Assembly: GCF_002251795.1 (NCBI RefSeq)
Contig: NZ_NOXU01000030.1
Coordinates: forward strand, 248,001 to 312,000
Length of the DNA stretch: 64,000 nt
Direction of reading: 5' to 3'
Source of the DNA: Niveispirillum lacus
GTDB lineage: Bacteria; Pseudomonadota; Alphaproteobacteria; Azospirillales; Azospirillaceae
Made by a program: the position numbers and the translations under genes. Positions 26,548-35,235 of this stretch are shown here, in pieces (the first letter of the stretch is position 1; each line of letters begins with the position of its first letter). The notes beneath the pieces were generated by a model that was given only the letters and a program-made list of their open reading frames with translations, was not told the DNA's origin and searched no databases.

Positions 26548-27222
26548 TTACGGCGCGCTCAGCGCGCTGGCCAGGGCCTGCGCTTCCGGCCGATAGAAAT
26601 GCCGATCCACCAGGATGGCGCGCGGCTCGGTCTTCTGACCATAGAATTTGTCGTTGAACTCGGAGCGCGGGGCAATCACCGAGCCTTCGACCGCCATGCC
26701 GCCGAACAGGCCGCTGGTCTTGGCATAGACATAAATGTCCGCCGACAGGCCCACACCATAGGAGGCGCCGACGCCGGTGCCCAATTCGCCGATGGCGACA
26801 TTGGCGTCGGCCCCCAGCTTGACCTTGCGGTCAATGACGGCATCCAGACCCTTCTGGGTCATGATCACCATCATCATTTCCGACGCCTGGCCGCCGAATT
26901 GCAGGCCAAAGCTGGCCTCGGCCAGAGTGTAGAAGGCAGGACCGCTCCACGCCCCATCATCGCCCCGCGCCACCATCACGCCGGTGCCGCCGCCGCCGCC
27001 GACAAAAAACCCGGCCTGGATGACATTGGGCAGAATCAGGACGGCGCGGGCGCGGCCGACCAGGGTCTTGAGATCCTTATATTGCGGATCGGTCAGCAGG
27101 GTCAGCGCCGTGACCCGCGCCCGTTCCACCATCAATTCGGGTTCCGTCAGGGCCTGGGCCGGACGCACCAGGGCGGACACCGCCAGGGTCAGGCCGAACA
27201 GGGCCATCACGAAACGCTTCAT
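26548..27222 (-). CDS. SYLF (YSC84/DUF500) domain lipid-binding protein
   Basis: 224 residues with a signal peptide (MKRFVMALFGLTLAVSALV, cleavage after AQA). The SYLF domain is shown by ARAVLILPNVIQAGFFVGG followed by a GGGGTGVMVAR turn, GPAFYTLAEASFGLQFGGQ and LGADANVAIGELGTGVGAS. The domain binds phosphoinositides in eukaryotes; bacterial members are exported and of unclear role, possibly envelope associated. It is monocistronic, next to the cobalamin cluster but without an obvious link to it. Confidence 0.88.
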   Translation of the reverse strand: MKRFVMALFGLTLAVSALVRPAQALTEPELMVERARVTALTLLTDPQYKDLKTLVGRARAVLILPNVIQAGFFVGGGGGTGVMVARGDDGAWSGPAFYTLAEASFGLQFGGQASEMMMVIMTQKGLDAVIDRKVKLGADANVAIGELGTGVGASYGVGLSADIYVYAKTSGLFGGMAVEGSVIAPRSEFNDKFYGQKTEPRAILVDRHFYRPEAQALASALSAP

Positions 27223-27274
27223 TTCTTCGCTCCCTTATTTCGCGAACAGCATTCTGAATGCCCGCAATGCTTAC

Positions 27275-27907
27275 TCAACGCAAGCGGCCCCGACATGGCG
27301 GAATATTGGCACCGATAAGGCGCCATTGCCCATCGCCATCACCCAGGGCCAGATGGTCCATCCGGAACAGATGCCAATGATCAACCGCCACTGACAGCAC
27401 ACCGGCGGGTGGCAGGCCCAGGCACAGGGCCAGGGCCGCACGGATGGGGCCGGCATGCCCGACCATGACGATGTCCCGCCCCTGATACGTGGCGGTTTCA
27501 CGCCTGACTGCCATCCCCACGCGGTCCGACAGGGTGGCGAAACTTTCGCCCCCCGGCGGGGCATTGCCGGCCGGGTCCTGCCAGAAACGCTCGGCAACCT
27601 CGCGTTCGCTGTCCCAGATCTCCGCATGGGTACGTCCCTGCCAGGCGCCAAAATCCTGTTCGGTCAGATCAGCCACGCTGACGGTGGGCTGTCCGGGCCG
27701 CAGGGCCGCCGCCGATCGGATACTGCGCCCCAGCGGGGTGGTCAGCCACACCGCGTTGTCGGGCAGCCAGGACCGGGCACCCTCAATCATTCCAGTATCG
27801 GAAAGATCGACATCCGCATCCAGGCGCCCGGCAATGGTTCCGGCTGGCAGGGACAGGGGGGCATGCCGCACCCACCACCAGCGTGTTACAGCGTAACCGA
27901 CACTCAT
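27275..27907 (-). CDS. cobC: Histidine phosphatase, likely alpha-ribazole phosphatase
   Basis: 210 residues of the phosphoglycerate-mutase-like superfamily. The N-terminal WWWVRHAPL carries the phospho-accepting His, and VGHAGPIRAALAL carries the second His. Its start overlaps the cobS stop by 4 bp (27904-27907), so it is translationally coupled. That context argues for removal of phosphate from alpha-ribazole or adenosylcobalamin 5'-phosphate at the end of B12 synthesis. The superfamily alone would not settle the substrate. Confidence 0.82.
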   Translation of the reverse strand: MSVGYAVTRWWWVRHAPLSLPAGTIAGRLDADVDLSDTGMIEGARSWLPDNAVWLTTPLGRSIRSAAALRPGQPTVSVADLTEQDFGAWQGRTHAEIWDSEREVAERFWQDPAGNAPPGGESFATLSDRVGMAVRRETATYQGRDIVMVGHAGPIRAALALCLGLPPAGVLSVAVDHWHLFRMDHLALGDGDGQWRLIGANIPPCRGRLR

Positions 27908-28710
27908 ATCGAAGCCGGAATAACAGCAGCCAGGGTCAGCAGGAACCCGATTTCGGCCATCTGCTGTCCAGCGCCCAGCACATCTCCTGTGACGCCGCCG
28001 ATCTGCTTTTTTGACAGCCGTGCAACACCCCAGACAGCCGCAGCCGATACGACCATCACCAACAGGCTGATCATGCCGGACGCCAGATGCAGCTTGTTCA
28101 GGGCCGTGGCAGCCAGGGTGAAGCCGATCAGCAGGGCGACCAGGGCGCGGGCACTGTCGGGCCGTCCCTGGTCCGCTGATACACCTTTCAGCCGCGCATC
28201 GGGCAGGGCCAGCTTCACCAGCGGCAGCAGCCCCCTTGAGAAAGCATGCGCGCCAATCAGGGCCAGGGCAACAGTGCGCGGATCAGCCAGGGTTGCCAGC
28301 ACGCCCACACGGGCCAGCACGGCCAGGATCAGGGCCATGGAACCATAGGTGCCGACACGACTGTCCTTCATGATGGACAGTTTTGCGTCCTTGTCCCGTC
28401 CGCCGCCGAACCCATCGGCGACATCAGCCAACCCATCCTCATGCAGGGCGCCGGTCAGCCAGGTCAGGGCGGCCACGGTGACAATGGCGGCCAGCAATGG
28501 TGCCAGACCAACCGCATGCAGGGCCCCATACAGCAGACCCCCCGCCGCCCCGATCAAGCAGCCCACGATGGGAAACCAGGAGAGGGCACGACGGTTCAGA
28601 TCATCCGGCCAGTCGCCTTTCCATGGGATGGGCAGGCGGGTCAGGAAGATGGTGGCCGCCATGAATTCCGCGAGCGGTTGGGGCCTGTGCTGCTTTGTTG
28701 CATCGCTCAT
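27904..28710 (-). CDS. cobS: Adenosylcobinamide-GDP ribazoletransferase
   Basis: Joins adenosylcobinamide-GDP to alpha-ribazole at the membrane. From ATG 28710 it has 268 residues and about six membrane segments. The catalytic metal-binding stretch TGALHEDGLADVADGFGGG followed by KDSRVGTYGSMAL is diagnostic. The frame stays open to 28815, which would overlap the divergent cobT start; the shorter form begins near the conserved LAEFMAATIFLTRLP and is preferred. It is coupled to the phosphatase downstream and divergent from cobT. Confidence 0.92.
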   Translation of the reverse strand: MSDATKQHRPQPLAEFMAATIFLTRLPIPWKGDWPDDLNRRALSWFPIVGCLIGAAGGLLYGALHAVGLAPLLAAIVTVAALTWLTGALHEDGLADVADGFGGGRDKDAKLSIMKDSRVGTYGSMALILAVLARVGVLATLADPRTVALALIGAHAFSRGLLPLVKLALPDARLKGVSADQGRPDSARALVALLIGFTLAATALNKLHLASGMISLLVMVVSAAAVWGVARLSKKQIGGVTGDVLGAGQQMAEIGFLLTLAAVIPASI

Positions 28711-28813
28711 GACATCGGTATAGGCCAGTGTGGCCTCGACCGCCAGCACCGTTCCGGCTTGTGTCAACGGAGCCAGACGGTAACCATAACCCCGTGCCTT
28801 TTTAGGAAAAGTC

Positions 28814-29893
28814 ATGTCCGGCCATCACGACCATTCCCATCACGCCCACGATGACGACGGCTTGCCCAGCCTGGAGGAAATCCGCCGTGTGTTGGCGGAT
28901 CTGCCGGGACCGGATCTGGAGGCGGGTACGGCAGCCTTGCAGCGTGAGCAGACCCTGCTGAAGCCGCCCGGAGCGCTGGGCCGTTTGGAGGAACTGGTGC
29001 AATGGCTGGCCACCTGGCAGGGCAAGGCCCCACCGGAACTGACCCATCCGCGCATCGTGATCTTCGCGGGTGCCCATGGCGTGGCGCAGCGTGGCGTGTC
29101 CGCCTATCCGCCCGCTGTGACGGGGCAGATGGTGCAGGCCTTTATCAATGGCCATGCCGCCATCAACCAGTTGGCCGAACTGCATGACGCTGACCTGCGC
29201 GTGCATGAGATGGACCTGGACCACCCCACATCCGACTTCACCCAAGGTCCGGCGATGAGCGAGGAGGTCTGCGCCCGCGCCGCCGCCTATGGCATGATGG
29301 CCATCGAACCCGGCTTGCACCTGCTGTGCCTGGGCGAAATGGGCATCGGCAACACCACCTCGGCCGCCGCCCTGTGTGCCGCCCTGTTCGGGGGGCCGGC
29401 GTCCGATTGGGTTGGCCCCGGTACGGGCGTGGACAGCGAAGGCATCAAACGCAAGATCGCGGTGGTCGAGGCTGGGCTGGCCGCCAACCCCACGGCCCTG
29501 ACCGATCCGTTTGAGGCGCTGCGCTGCCTGGGTGGGCAGGAATTGTCGGCCATCATGGGGGCGATCATCGCCTGCCGTCTGGCCCGCGTGCCGGTCGTCC
29601 TGGACGGGTTTGCCTGCACCGCCGCTGCCGCCGTCCTGTACAAGGCCGATCCCAAGGCGCTGGACCATTGCATTGTCGCCCATCGCAGCGCCGAGCCGGG
29701 CCATACCCGCCTGCTGACCGCGATCAACAAGCGTCCGCTGTTCGAATTCGACATGCGCTTGGGCGAGGCATCGGGGGCGGCGCTCACCATTCCGGTCCTG
29801 CGCTCCGCGCTCGCCTGCCACCTGAACATGGCGACCTTTGCCGAGGCCGGGGTCAGCGGTAAGGGCGAGAAGCCGGCGGGGTCGGTGCATTGA
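28814..29893 (+). CDS. cobT: Nicotinate-nucleotide--dimethylbenzimidazole phosphoribosyltransferase
   Basis: Makes alpha-ribazole-5'-phosphate for the lower ligand of B12. It has 359 residues; family blocks are LLKPPGALGRLEELV, IFAGAHGVAQRGVSAYP, GEMGIGNTTSAAAL and a C-terminal LGEASGAALTIPVLR with the catalytic Glu. The first 16 residues, MSGHHDHSHHAHDDDG, are His/Asp rich and not part of the family core. The gene is divergent from cobS/cobC. I saw no cobalamin riboswitch in the ~100 bp between them. Confidence 0.94.
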   Translation: MSGHHDHSHHAHDDDGLPSLEEIRRVLADLPGPDLEAGTAALQREQTLLKPPGALGRLEELVQWLATWQGKAPPELTHPRIVIFAGAHGVAQRGVSAYPPAVTGQMVQAFINGHAAINQLAELHDADLRVHEMDLDHPTSDFTQGPAMSEEVCARAAAYGMMAIEPGLHLLCLGEMGIGNTTSAAALCAALFGGPASDWVGPGTGVDSEGIKRKIAVVEAGLAANPTALTDPFEALRCLGGQELSAIMGAIIACRLARVPVVLDGFACTAAAAVLYKADPKALDHCIVAHRSAEPGHTRLLTAINKRPLFEFDMRLGEASGAALTIPVLRSALACHLNMATFAEAGVSGKGEKPAGSVH

Positions 29894-30334
29894 TCACGGC
29901 GTGAACGGTGCCCATAGCCGACGGTCGAAGCTGAACGCACGGCTGCCGGTGATGCGGGCGCCGTTTGCTTCGGGATGGGCCGGGTTCAGCAGCAGATTGC
30001 GGCTTTCCGGCACGATCAGCGACGGCACCGACAGCACCGGCGTGCGCACCGACCGCAGCCAGTCGGTGCCGTAAGCGGCGGTGTCTGGCGGAAGGTCATC
30101 GACCCGCTCCACGGCCAGTCCGTCCAGCGCCACGCGGCTCAACACATAATCATCGGGCAGTAGATCGGGCGACAGGTCCAGATGCACCCGGACCTCCAGC
30201 ACGGCCAAGGCTGCCGTCTCTGCCAGATAGGCGACGGGCAAGCCCGGCTGGTTCCAACGCCCGCCATGAAGCCGTGCCCCTTCACCCGACAGATCGGCAA
30301 AGGGTGCCCGGCAGATGCGCCAGCCCAGCGTCAC
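29894..30334 (-). CDS. RES-domain NAD-degrading toxin
   Basis: 146 residues of the RES family (toxins such as MbcT, Xre-RES systems), which destroy NAD+ by phosphorolysis or transfer ADP-ribose. The signature order is R (MTLGWRICRAPFADLSGEGA), GGRWNQPGLPVAYLAE, ALAVLEVRVHL and a C-terminal ESRNLLLNPAHPEA. Start ATG 30334 overlaps the antitoxin stop by 4 bp. Length is normal. Toxin and antitoxin look intact, so the pair is probably functional. Confidence 0.88.
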   Translation of the reverse strand: MTLGWRICRAPFADLSGEGARLHGGRWNQPGLPVAYLAETAALAVLEVRVHLDLSPDLLPDDYVLSRVALDGLAVERVDDLPPDTAAYGTDWLRSVRTPVLSVPSLIVPESRNLLLNPAHPEANGARITGSRAFSFDRRLWAPFTP

Positions 30335-30744
30335 GCCGCGATCCCGTGGGCGATACGGCCCAGCAGGTTTTCCACCGCCCGCGCTCCTTCATCTGTGTCC
30401 AGCAGGTGCAAGGGTGGCTCCCCGCCCAGGGCCGATGTCGGACGGCGCAGCCAGCGTGCCGCCTTTTCCCGATCCCCAAATGTCTCTGCCGTCAGGGCCA
30501 GCAGCCGGACCACGCGCACCAGCCTGTCCGACTGTTCCGCCGTCAACCGGCCTGTCTTGCGGCGGTTTGACAGGGTGCGGCGGGGCAGGACGATGCGATC
30601 CAGTTCCACCGCGCTCAACCAACCGCCATCCATGACATGATCGATGGCGTCAATGGGCAGCCCATCGCGGATCAGGCGGACAAGATCAAGCCCGCCTGGA
30701 ACCCGATCGCCCATGATATCTTTCAGAGCTGCTGGCTGCATCAT
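30331..30744 (-). CDS. DUF2384 (MbcA/ParS-type) antitoxin
   Basis: 137 residues from ATG 30744 (or 30741), with AGGAG just upstream on the minus strand. The C-terminal toxin-binding domain is shown by TFGDREKAARWLRRPTSALGG followed by PLHLLDTDEGARAVENLLGRI (quoted in two parts), ending in the extended tail that blocks the toxin NAD pocket. The N-terminal part is helical with a probable DNA-binding helix-turn-helix (LSNRRKTGRLTAEQSDRLVR). It is first in the operon, as antitoxins usually are, and should repress it. Confidence 0.88.
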   Translation of the reverse strand: MMQPAALKDIMGDRVPGGLDLVRLIRDGLPIDAIDHVMDGGWLSAVELDRIVLPRRTLSNRRKTGRLTAEQSDRLVRVVRLLALTAETFGDREKAARWLRRPTSALGGEPPLHLLDTDEGARAVENLLGRIAHGIAA

Positions 30745-30858
30745 CCGCTCCTGGCCATTTGCCAATACTATATGGGCGTTTGGCCGCAGACGGCAACGTT
30801 GAAACCGCGGGGTCGACCGCGCATCCTGCCGCCGGATCGACCCACAGGATAACAGACC

Positions 30859-31950
30859 ATGACCTCGATCATCCTCGACCGCGCGCTGCGCGCCCGTTGT
30901 GACACGTTCCTGCACGGGCATGGGCCGATTACGCCGCGTCTGTGGATGGAGCGGATGCTGGCGATGCCGGAGATTGATCTGGCGGGTGATGAGTATAATG
31001 CCGGTCCCGGCATCGATCTGTTGCAAGGGCAGGTGGCCGAACTGCTCGGCAAACCGTCCACCCTGTTTTTCCACAAGGCGGTGGTGGGGCAGCAGGCGGT
31101 TCTGTTCGCGCATCGGGAACGCACGGGCCGGCGGCTGGTGGCGGTGCATCCGAAAAGCCATATTGCGGCGGACGAGTCGGATGCAGTGGAGCGGCTGTCG
31201 GACATTCGGCTGGTCCGGATCGGGCCGGATGATGCACCCTTTACCCTGGCCGATCTTCAGGGGGTGAAGGAACCGCTGGCCGCGGTCGTGGTGGAACTGC
31301 CGCTGCGCAATGCCGGCTTCCGGACGCCATCCTGGGAGGAACTTGTCGCCATCGCGACCTGGTGTCGGGGGCAAGGGATCGCCTTTCATCTCGATGGGGC
31401 GCGGCTATGGGAGACGCAGCCCTTTTACGGGCGGTCGCTGGCGGAGATTGCGGCCCTGGCCGACAGTCTCTATGTCAGCCTGTACAAGGGGTTGGGCGCG
31501 CCGGGCGGGGCGTTGATCGCAGGCGAGGCGGCGTTTCTGGAGACCCTGCAGCCCTGGCGGTCGCGCATGGGCGGCAATCTTTATACGGCCTTTCCCTTTG
31601 TGCTGGGCGGGCTTTACGGGTTGCGCCATTTCCTGCCGCATATGGCCGATTACCACGCCCATGCCGTGGCCCTGGCCGAGGCGCTGGCAACGCGCGATGC
31701 CCCGTGGGCCGCCGACCGGGTGATGTGTAATTCCTTCCGGCTGGTCTGGCCGGTGGCGGCACCGGCCCTGGCGGCGGCGCTGGCGCGTATGGCGCGGGAG
31801 CAAGGGGTATGGTGCTTTGGTCGCGTTATTCCCCTGCCGGTGCGCGACCATTGCTTCACGGAGATGGTGGTCGGTGAGGCGACCCTGGCGCATGAACCGG
31901 GCACCATCGCCAACAGGTTCGCGCGCCTGCTGGCCGCCGCACGCGGCTGA
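30859..31950 (+). CDS. PLP-dependent threonine aldolase-family protein
   Basis: 363 residues. The PLP lysine is in SLYKGLGAPGGALI, preceded by FHLDGARLWET, where Asp contacts the cofactor pyridine nitrogen. LLQGQVAELLGKP and the AGDEYN-like N-terminal motif (AGDEYNAGPGI) are as in low-specificity L-threonine aldolases and related beta-eliminating lyases. It likely cleaves threonine or a related beta-hydroxy amino acid to glycine plus an aldehyde. Several paralogous activities exist, so the substrate is uncertain. It is monocistronic. Confidence 0.85.
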   Translation: MTSIILDRALRARCDTFLHGHGPITPRLWMERMLAMPEIDLAGDEYNAGPGIDLLQGQVAELLGKPSTLFFHKAVVGQQAVLFAHRERTGRRLVAVHPKSHIAADESDAVERLSDIRLVRIGPDDAPFTLADLQGVKEPLAAVVVELPLRNAGFRTPSWEELVAIATWCRGQGIAFHLDGARLWETQPFYGRSLAEIAALADSLYVSLYKGLGAPGGALIAGEAAFLETLQPWRSRMGGNLYTAFPFVLGGLYGLRHFLPHMADYHAHAVALAEALATRDAPWAADRVMCNSFRLVWPVAAPALAAALARMAREQGVWCFGRVIPLPVRDHCFTEMVVGEATLAHEPGTIANRFARLLAAARG

Positions 31951-32043
31951 ACGCATTGGCGCCATCCCACACCGCCGGATGACCCATCCCCCAACCCATG
32001 CTAAGCAACCGCCGCCATGGGGCAGCAGCAGGGGGATAAAGCC

Positions 32044-33339
32044 ATGAAGATTCTGGTCGTGGGTTCCGGTGGTCGTGAACATGCGCTGTGCTGGGCCATC
32101 AAGCGTTCCCCCCTGTGCGCCGCGCTTTACTGTGCCCCTGGCAATGCCGGGATCAAGGATGTGGCCATATTGGTGCCGCTGTCGGCCAATGATGTCGCCG
32201 GCATCACCGCCTTTGCCACCGCCGAGGGTATCGACTTTGTTGTGGTCGGGCCGGAGGAACCCTTGGTCCTGGGTCTGGCCGATGCGCTGCGCGCCGCCGG
32301 CATCCCCACTTTCGGCCCGTCGCAGGCGGCGGCGGCGTTGGAGGGGTCCAAGGGCTTCATGAAGGATGCCGTGGCCCGGTTCGGCGTGCCCACCGCCGCC
32401 TATGGCCGGTTTACCGATATCGGCGCCGCCAAGGAATTTGTCGCCCGTCACGGGGCGCCCATCGTGGTGAAGACCGATGGTCTTGCTGCCGGCAAGGGTG
32501 TGACCATCTGCCAGAGCGTGGACGAGGCCTATGCGGCCATCGAGGAGGCCATGGTCGGTCGCCGTTTCGGCGATGCCGGGGCCGAACTGGTGATCGAGGA
32601 ATTCCTGGACGGGGAGGAGGCCAGCTTCTTCGCCATCTGCGACGGCACCAATGCCGTGGCTCTGGCCGGCGCCCAGGACCATAAGCGCGCTTATGACGGT
32701 GACCAGGGCCCCAATACCGGCGGTATGGGCACCTACAGCCCGGCCCCCGTCCTGACGCCCGCCATCGAGGCACAGATCATGGAAGAAATGATCCTGCCCA
32801 CCGTGCGCGGCATGGCGGCAGAGGGCAAGCCCTTCATCGGCGTGCTGTTCGCGGGCATCATGGTGGTGAAGGGACCGGATGGGCAGCCGATCCCGAAGCT
32901 GCTGGAGTATAATGTCCGCTTTGGCGACCCGGAATGTCAGGTGCTGATGCGCCGCCTGAAATCCGATCTGGTGCCGCTGCTGCTGGCGGCGGCCCAGGGT
33001 GATGTGTCGGGGCAGAACCCCGAATGGCATCACGAGGCTGCGCTGTGCGTCGTTATGGCCGCCGAGGGCTATCCCGGCGATTATCTGAAGGGCACGCGTA
33101 TTGGCAACCTGGCGCAGGCCGGGCAGGTGGCGGGCGTGGAGATTTTCCATGCCGGCACCAAGGAAGGGTCCGATGGTGCCATCCTCGCCAATGGCGGCCG
33201 CGTTCTGGGCGTCACAGCCATCGCCCCGCGCGTGGCCGATGCCCGTGCCAAGGCCTATGAGGCAGTGGACCGCATCGACTGGAAGGAAGGCTTTTGCCGC
33301 CGCGACATCGCCTGGCGCGCCATGGCGCGGGGATTATAA
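32044..33339 (+). CDS. purD: Phosphoribosylamine--glycine ligase
   Basis: 431 residues, second step of purine synthesis (GAR synthetase). The start at ATG 32044 ([19 protein letters not shown]) is the family N-terminus, with AGGGGG about ten bases upstream. ATP-grasp features include [60 protein letters not shown] and [14 protein letters not shown]. It is a single gene; its product and the threonine aldolase upstream both involve glycine, which may be coincidence. Confidence 0.97.
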   Translation: MKILVVGSGGREHALCWAIKRSPLCAALYCAPGNAGIKDVAILVPLSANDVAGITAFATAEGIDFVVVGPEEPLVLGLADALRAAGIPTFGPSQAAAALEGSKGFMKDAVARFGVPTAAYGRFTDIGAAKEFVARHGAPIVVKTDGLAAGKGVTICQSVDEAYAAIEEAMVGRRFGDAGAELVIEEFLDGEEASFFAICDGTNAVALAGAQDHKRAYDGDQGPNTGGMGTYSPAPVLTPAIEAQIMEEMILPTVRGMAAEGKPFIGVLFAGIMVVKGPDGQPIPKLLEYNVRFGDPECQVLMRRLKSDLVPLLLAAAQGDVSGQNPEWHHEAALCVVMAAEGYPGDYLKGTRIGNLAQAGQVAGVEIFHAGTKEGSDGAILANGGRVLGVTAIAPRVADARAKAYEAVDRIDWKEGFCRRDIAWRAMARGL

Positions 33340-33479
33340 ACCACGCCCCTGGGGGCGGGCCGGCACAGGCTTCCATCGCCAGTGCCGCCATCCTGCGGCG
33401 CGGCAGAAAGACAGGGCCCCCAACGACGCTTGTCGACAGCTTCTCCCAGCCGGCGGGGTTCCCGTCCAAGGATGGGCTG

Positions 33480-33695
33480 TTAATCTCTGCGATCGAACAG
33501 ACCCATGGCATAGGCCGTGTGCAGAGCCAGCGGCCCCATCCAGCCGACCAGGGGCCAGAAGAACCAGACATGGTCGGGCGTGGTGAAAAAATTCACCGGC
33601 ACGACAATCACGGCAAAGACGAAAAATGCCAGAAAATGGTTCAGCAACTGGCTGCGGCGGCGTTTGACAGTTGGGTGTTTATCGGACAGGGGCAT
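33480..33695 (-). CDS. Small 2TM-domain membrane protein
   Basis: 71 residues from ATG 33695 (MPLSDKHPTVKRRRSQLLNHF); a longer start at 33737 is possible. Two hydrophobic helices, FLAFFVFAVIVVPVNFF and WFFWPLVGWMGPLALHTAY, are joined by a short loop, matching the 2TM domain family found beside sensors or alone. Role unknown. It is divergent from the second TPR-methyltransferase gene and convergent with purD. Confidence 0.72.
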   Translation of the reverse strand: MPLSDKHPTVKRRRSQLLNHFLAFFVFAVIVVPVNFFTTPDHVWFFWPLVGWMGPLALHTAYAMGLFDRRD

Positions 33696-33804
33696 GGGGC
33701 AGGGGTCTTCTTTCGGGTAACGGCGAACGGCGCGCAAGATAGCGCACGCCCCGGCGGATACCAGATGGTTTGCATGGGTAACCTATTGATCGGCTGATGC
33801 CTGC

Positions 33805-33820
33805 CGGTCACACTCTTGCT
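33805..33820 (+). promoter_or_regulatory. Possible sigma-54 promoter, partial match
   Basis: CGGTCACACTCTTGCT has the invariant GG (33806-33807) and GC (33818-33819) spaced by 10 bases and a full TTGCT -12 box, but only GG of the -24 box. It is 27 bp before the second TPR-methyltransferase start. On its own it would be weak; its value is that the paralogue has a perfect site. Confidence 0.35.
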
Positions 33821-33846
33821 TTCTGTCCACCATCGAAGCCACCACC

Positions 33847-35169
33847 ATGGATATCAACCGTACTTTCGCCCAGGCCGTCTCCCACCAGAATCAGGGGAAC
33901 TGGACTGAAGCGGAGGCGCTTTATCGACGGATTGACAAGGCCCGGCCCGGCATGGCCGCCGTGACCTGGAATCTCGGCGTCGTGCTGAAGGCGCAGGAGA
34001 AATGGGGACAGGCGCTGGCCAGTTTTGAACGGACAGCCAAGGCCGATCCAGCCTTTCGCGGGGTGAACTTCAATATCGGCCTGTGCCTGCAGAAACTGGG
34101 GCGCATGGCCGACGCGACGCTGGCCTTTGAAGCCTCGGTGGCCATGGAACCTGACGATCCCGTCGGTCGCTTCAACCTTGCGGCAGCCTATCGCGACCAG
34201 GACAAATTGGAAGCCGCGCTGGAGCAGGTCACCGCTGCCCTGATCCTGAAACCGGACTTTGTGGAGGCGCAACTCCTGGAGTCCAAGCTGCGGACCCGGA
34301 TGCTGCCATTGTGGCATATCCCCATGGTGAATGACGCGCCGCGTAACGATGCTTATGAAGCCGCAATCAAGGCACAGGTGCAGCCTGGTGATCTGGTGCT
34401 GGAGATCGGCACCGGTTCCGGCCTTCTGGCCATGATGGCGGCCCGTGCCGGGGCCCAAGTGGTAACCTGCGAGGCGGTGCCCTGGATCGCAGAAACGGCC
34501 CGGGCCGTAATTGCAGCCAATGGCTTGGCCGACCGCATCACGGTGGTCAATACGCTGTCAACAGCGTTGCAGGTCGGCGATGTGTTGCCGCGCCGCGCCG
34601 ATGTGCTGTTGTCGGAAATTGTCGCCAGCGACTTTCTGTCGGAACGGATCATCCCGGCAGTCGCCGACGCACGCGCCCGCCTGCTGGTGCCGGAGGCGCG
34701 TATCCTGCCCGCACGGGGCGGTGTCCGCTGTGCGCTGGCCGGCGGGGAGATACTGGAAAGACATGTATTCACGGGGCCGACCAACGGTTTTGATCTGTCA
34801 GCCTTCAACCGGCTTTATCCCCGCGGCGTGCGCTACGATGCCCGCTTGGTGCAGCCCGTTTCCCTGTCAGCGCCTGTCGATCCGTTCAGCTTTGATTTCA
34901 CCGGCCCGCCGATCCCCAGCAGCGAACATGTGCGCTTTACCCTGCCGGCTGCGGTTGATGGGCGCTGCGTCGCCCTGGCTCAATGGGTGTGGTTGGATTT
35001 CGGCGGTGGGGTCAGTTTTGAAAACAGCCCCTTCGTCGACAGCCCGGCCAGCGGTTGGCAGCCCGGTTTTTATCTCCCCGACCGCCCGATCCCGGTTGCC
35101 CGGGGCCAGAGCCTGGCTTTCGATGCACTACATGACGGGTTCAATGTCTGGCTCAGTTTCCGGTCGTGA
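33847..35169 (+). CDS. TPR protein with PRMT-like methyltransferase domain (paralogue 2)
   Basis: 440 residues, a shorter relative of the protein at 14431. Three or so TPR-like units (residues ~5-140) precede the bridge WHIPMVNDAPRNDAYEAAI and the SAM motif VLEIGTGSGLLAMMAARAGA (from 184). The double-E loop SEIVASDFLSERI has both acids, E257 and E266, unlike paralogue 1. The C-terminal half forms the PRMT-type beta-barrel region. It likely methylates a protein side chain, arginine by analogy to PRMT9; no substrate is known. A strong terminator follows. Confidence 0.85.
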   Translation: MDINRTFAQAVSHQNQGNWTEAEALYRRIDKARPGMAAVTWNLGVVLKAQEKWGQALASFERTAKADPAFRGVNFNIGLCLQKLGRMADATLAFEASVAMEPDDPVGRFNLAAAYRDQDKLEAALEQVTAALILKPDFVEAQLLESKLRTRMLPLWHIPMVNDAPRNDAYEAAIKAQVQPGDLVLEIGTGSGLLAMMAARAGAQVVTCEAVPWIAETARAVIAANGLADRITVVNTLSTALQVGDVLPRRADVLLSEIVASDFLSERIIPAVADARARLLVPEARILPARGGVRCALAGGEILERHVFTGPTNGFDLSAFNRLYPRGVRYDARLVQPVSLSAPVDPFSFDFTGPPIPSSEHVRFTLPAAVDGRCVALAQWVWLDFGGGVSFENSPFVDSPASGWQPGFYLPDRPIPVARGQSLAFDALHDGFNVWLSFRS

Positions 35170-35185
35170 GCAGATGGGGCACATG

Positions 35186-35222
35186 AAAAAGCCCCGGCGG
35201 GATGATCCCGCCGGGGCTTTTT
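35186..35222. terminator. Bidirectional intrinsic terminator
   Basis: AAAAAGCCCCGGCGGGA pairs perfectly with TCCCGCCGGGGCTTTTT around a TGA loop. It serves both the TPR-methyltransferase (+) and the convergent XRE regulator (-). Confidence 0.93.
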
Positions 35223-35235
35223 GAGGCACCAAGGC

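Noticed and set aside
28711-28813. Possible cobalamin riboswitch between cobS and cobT
   Set aside because: The ~100 bp spacer has none of the conserved B12-box or GCCACTG-like elements in either orientation.
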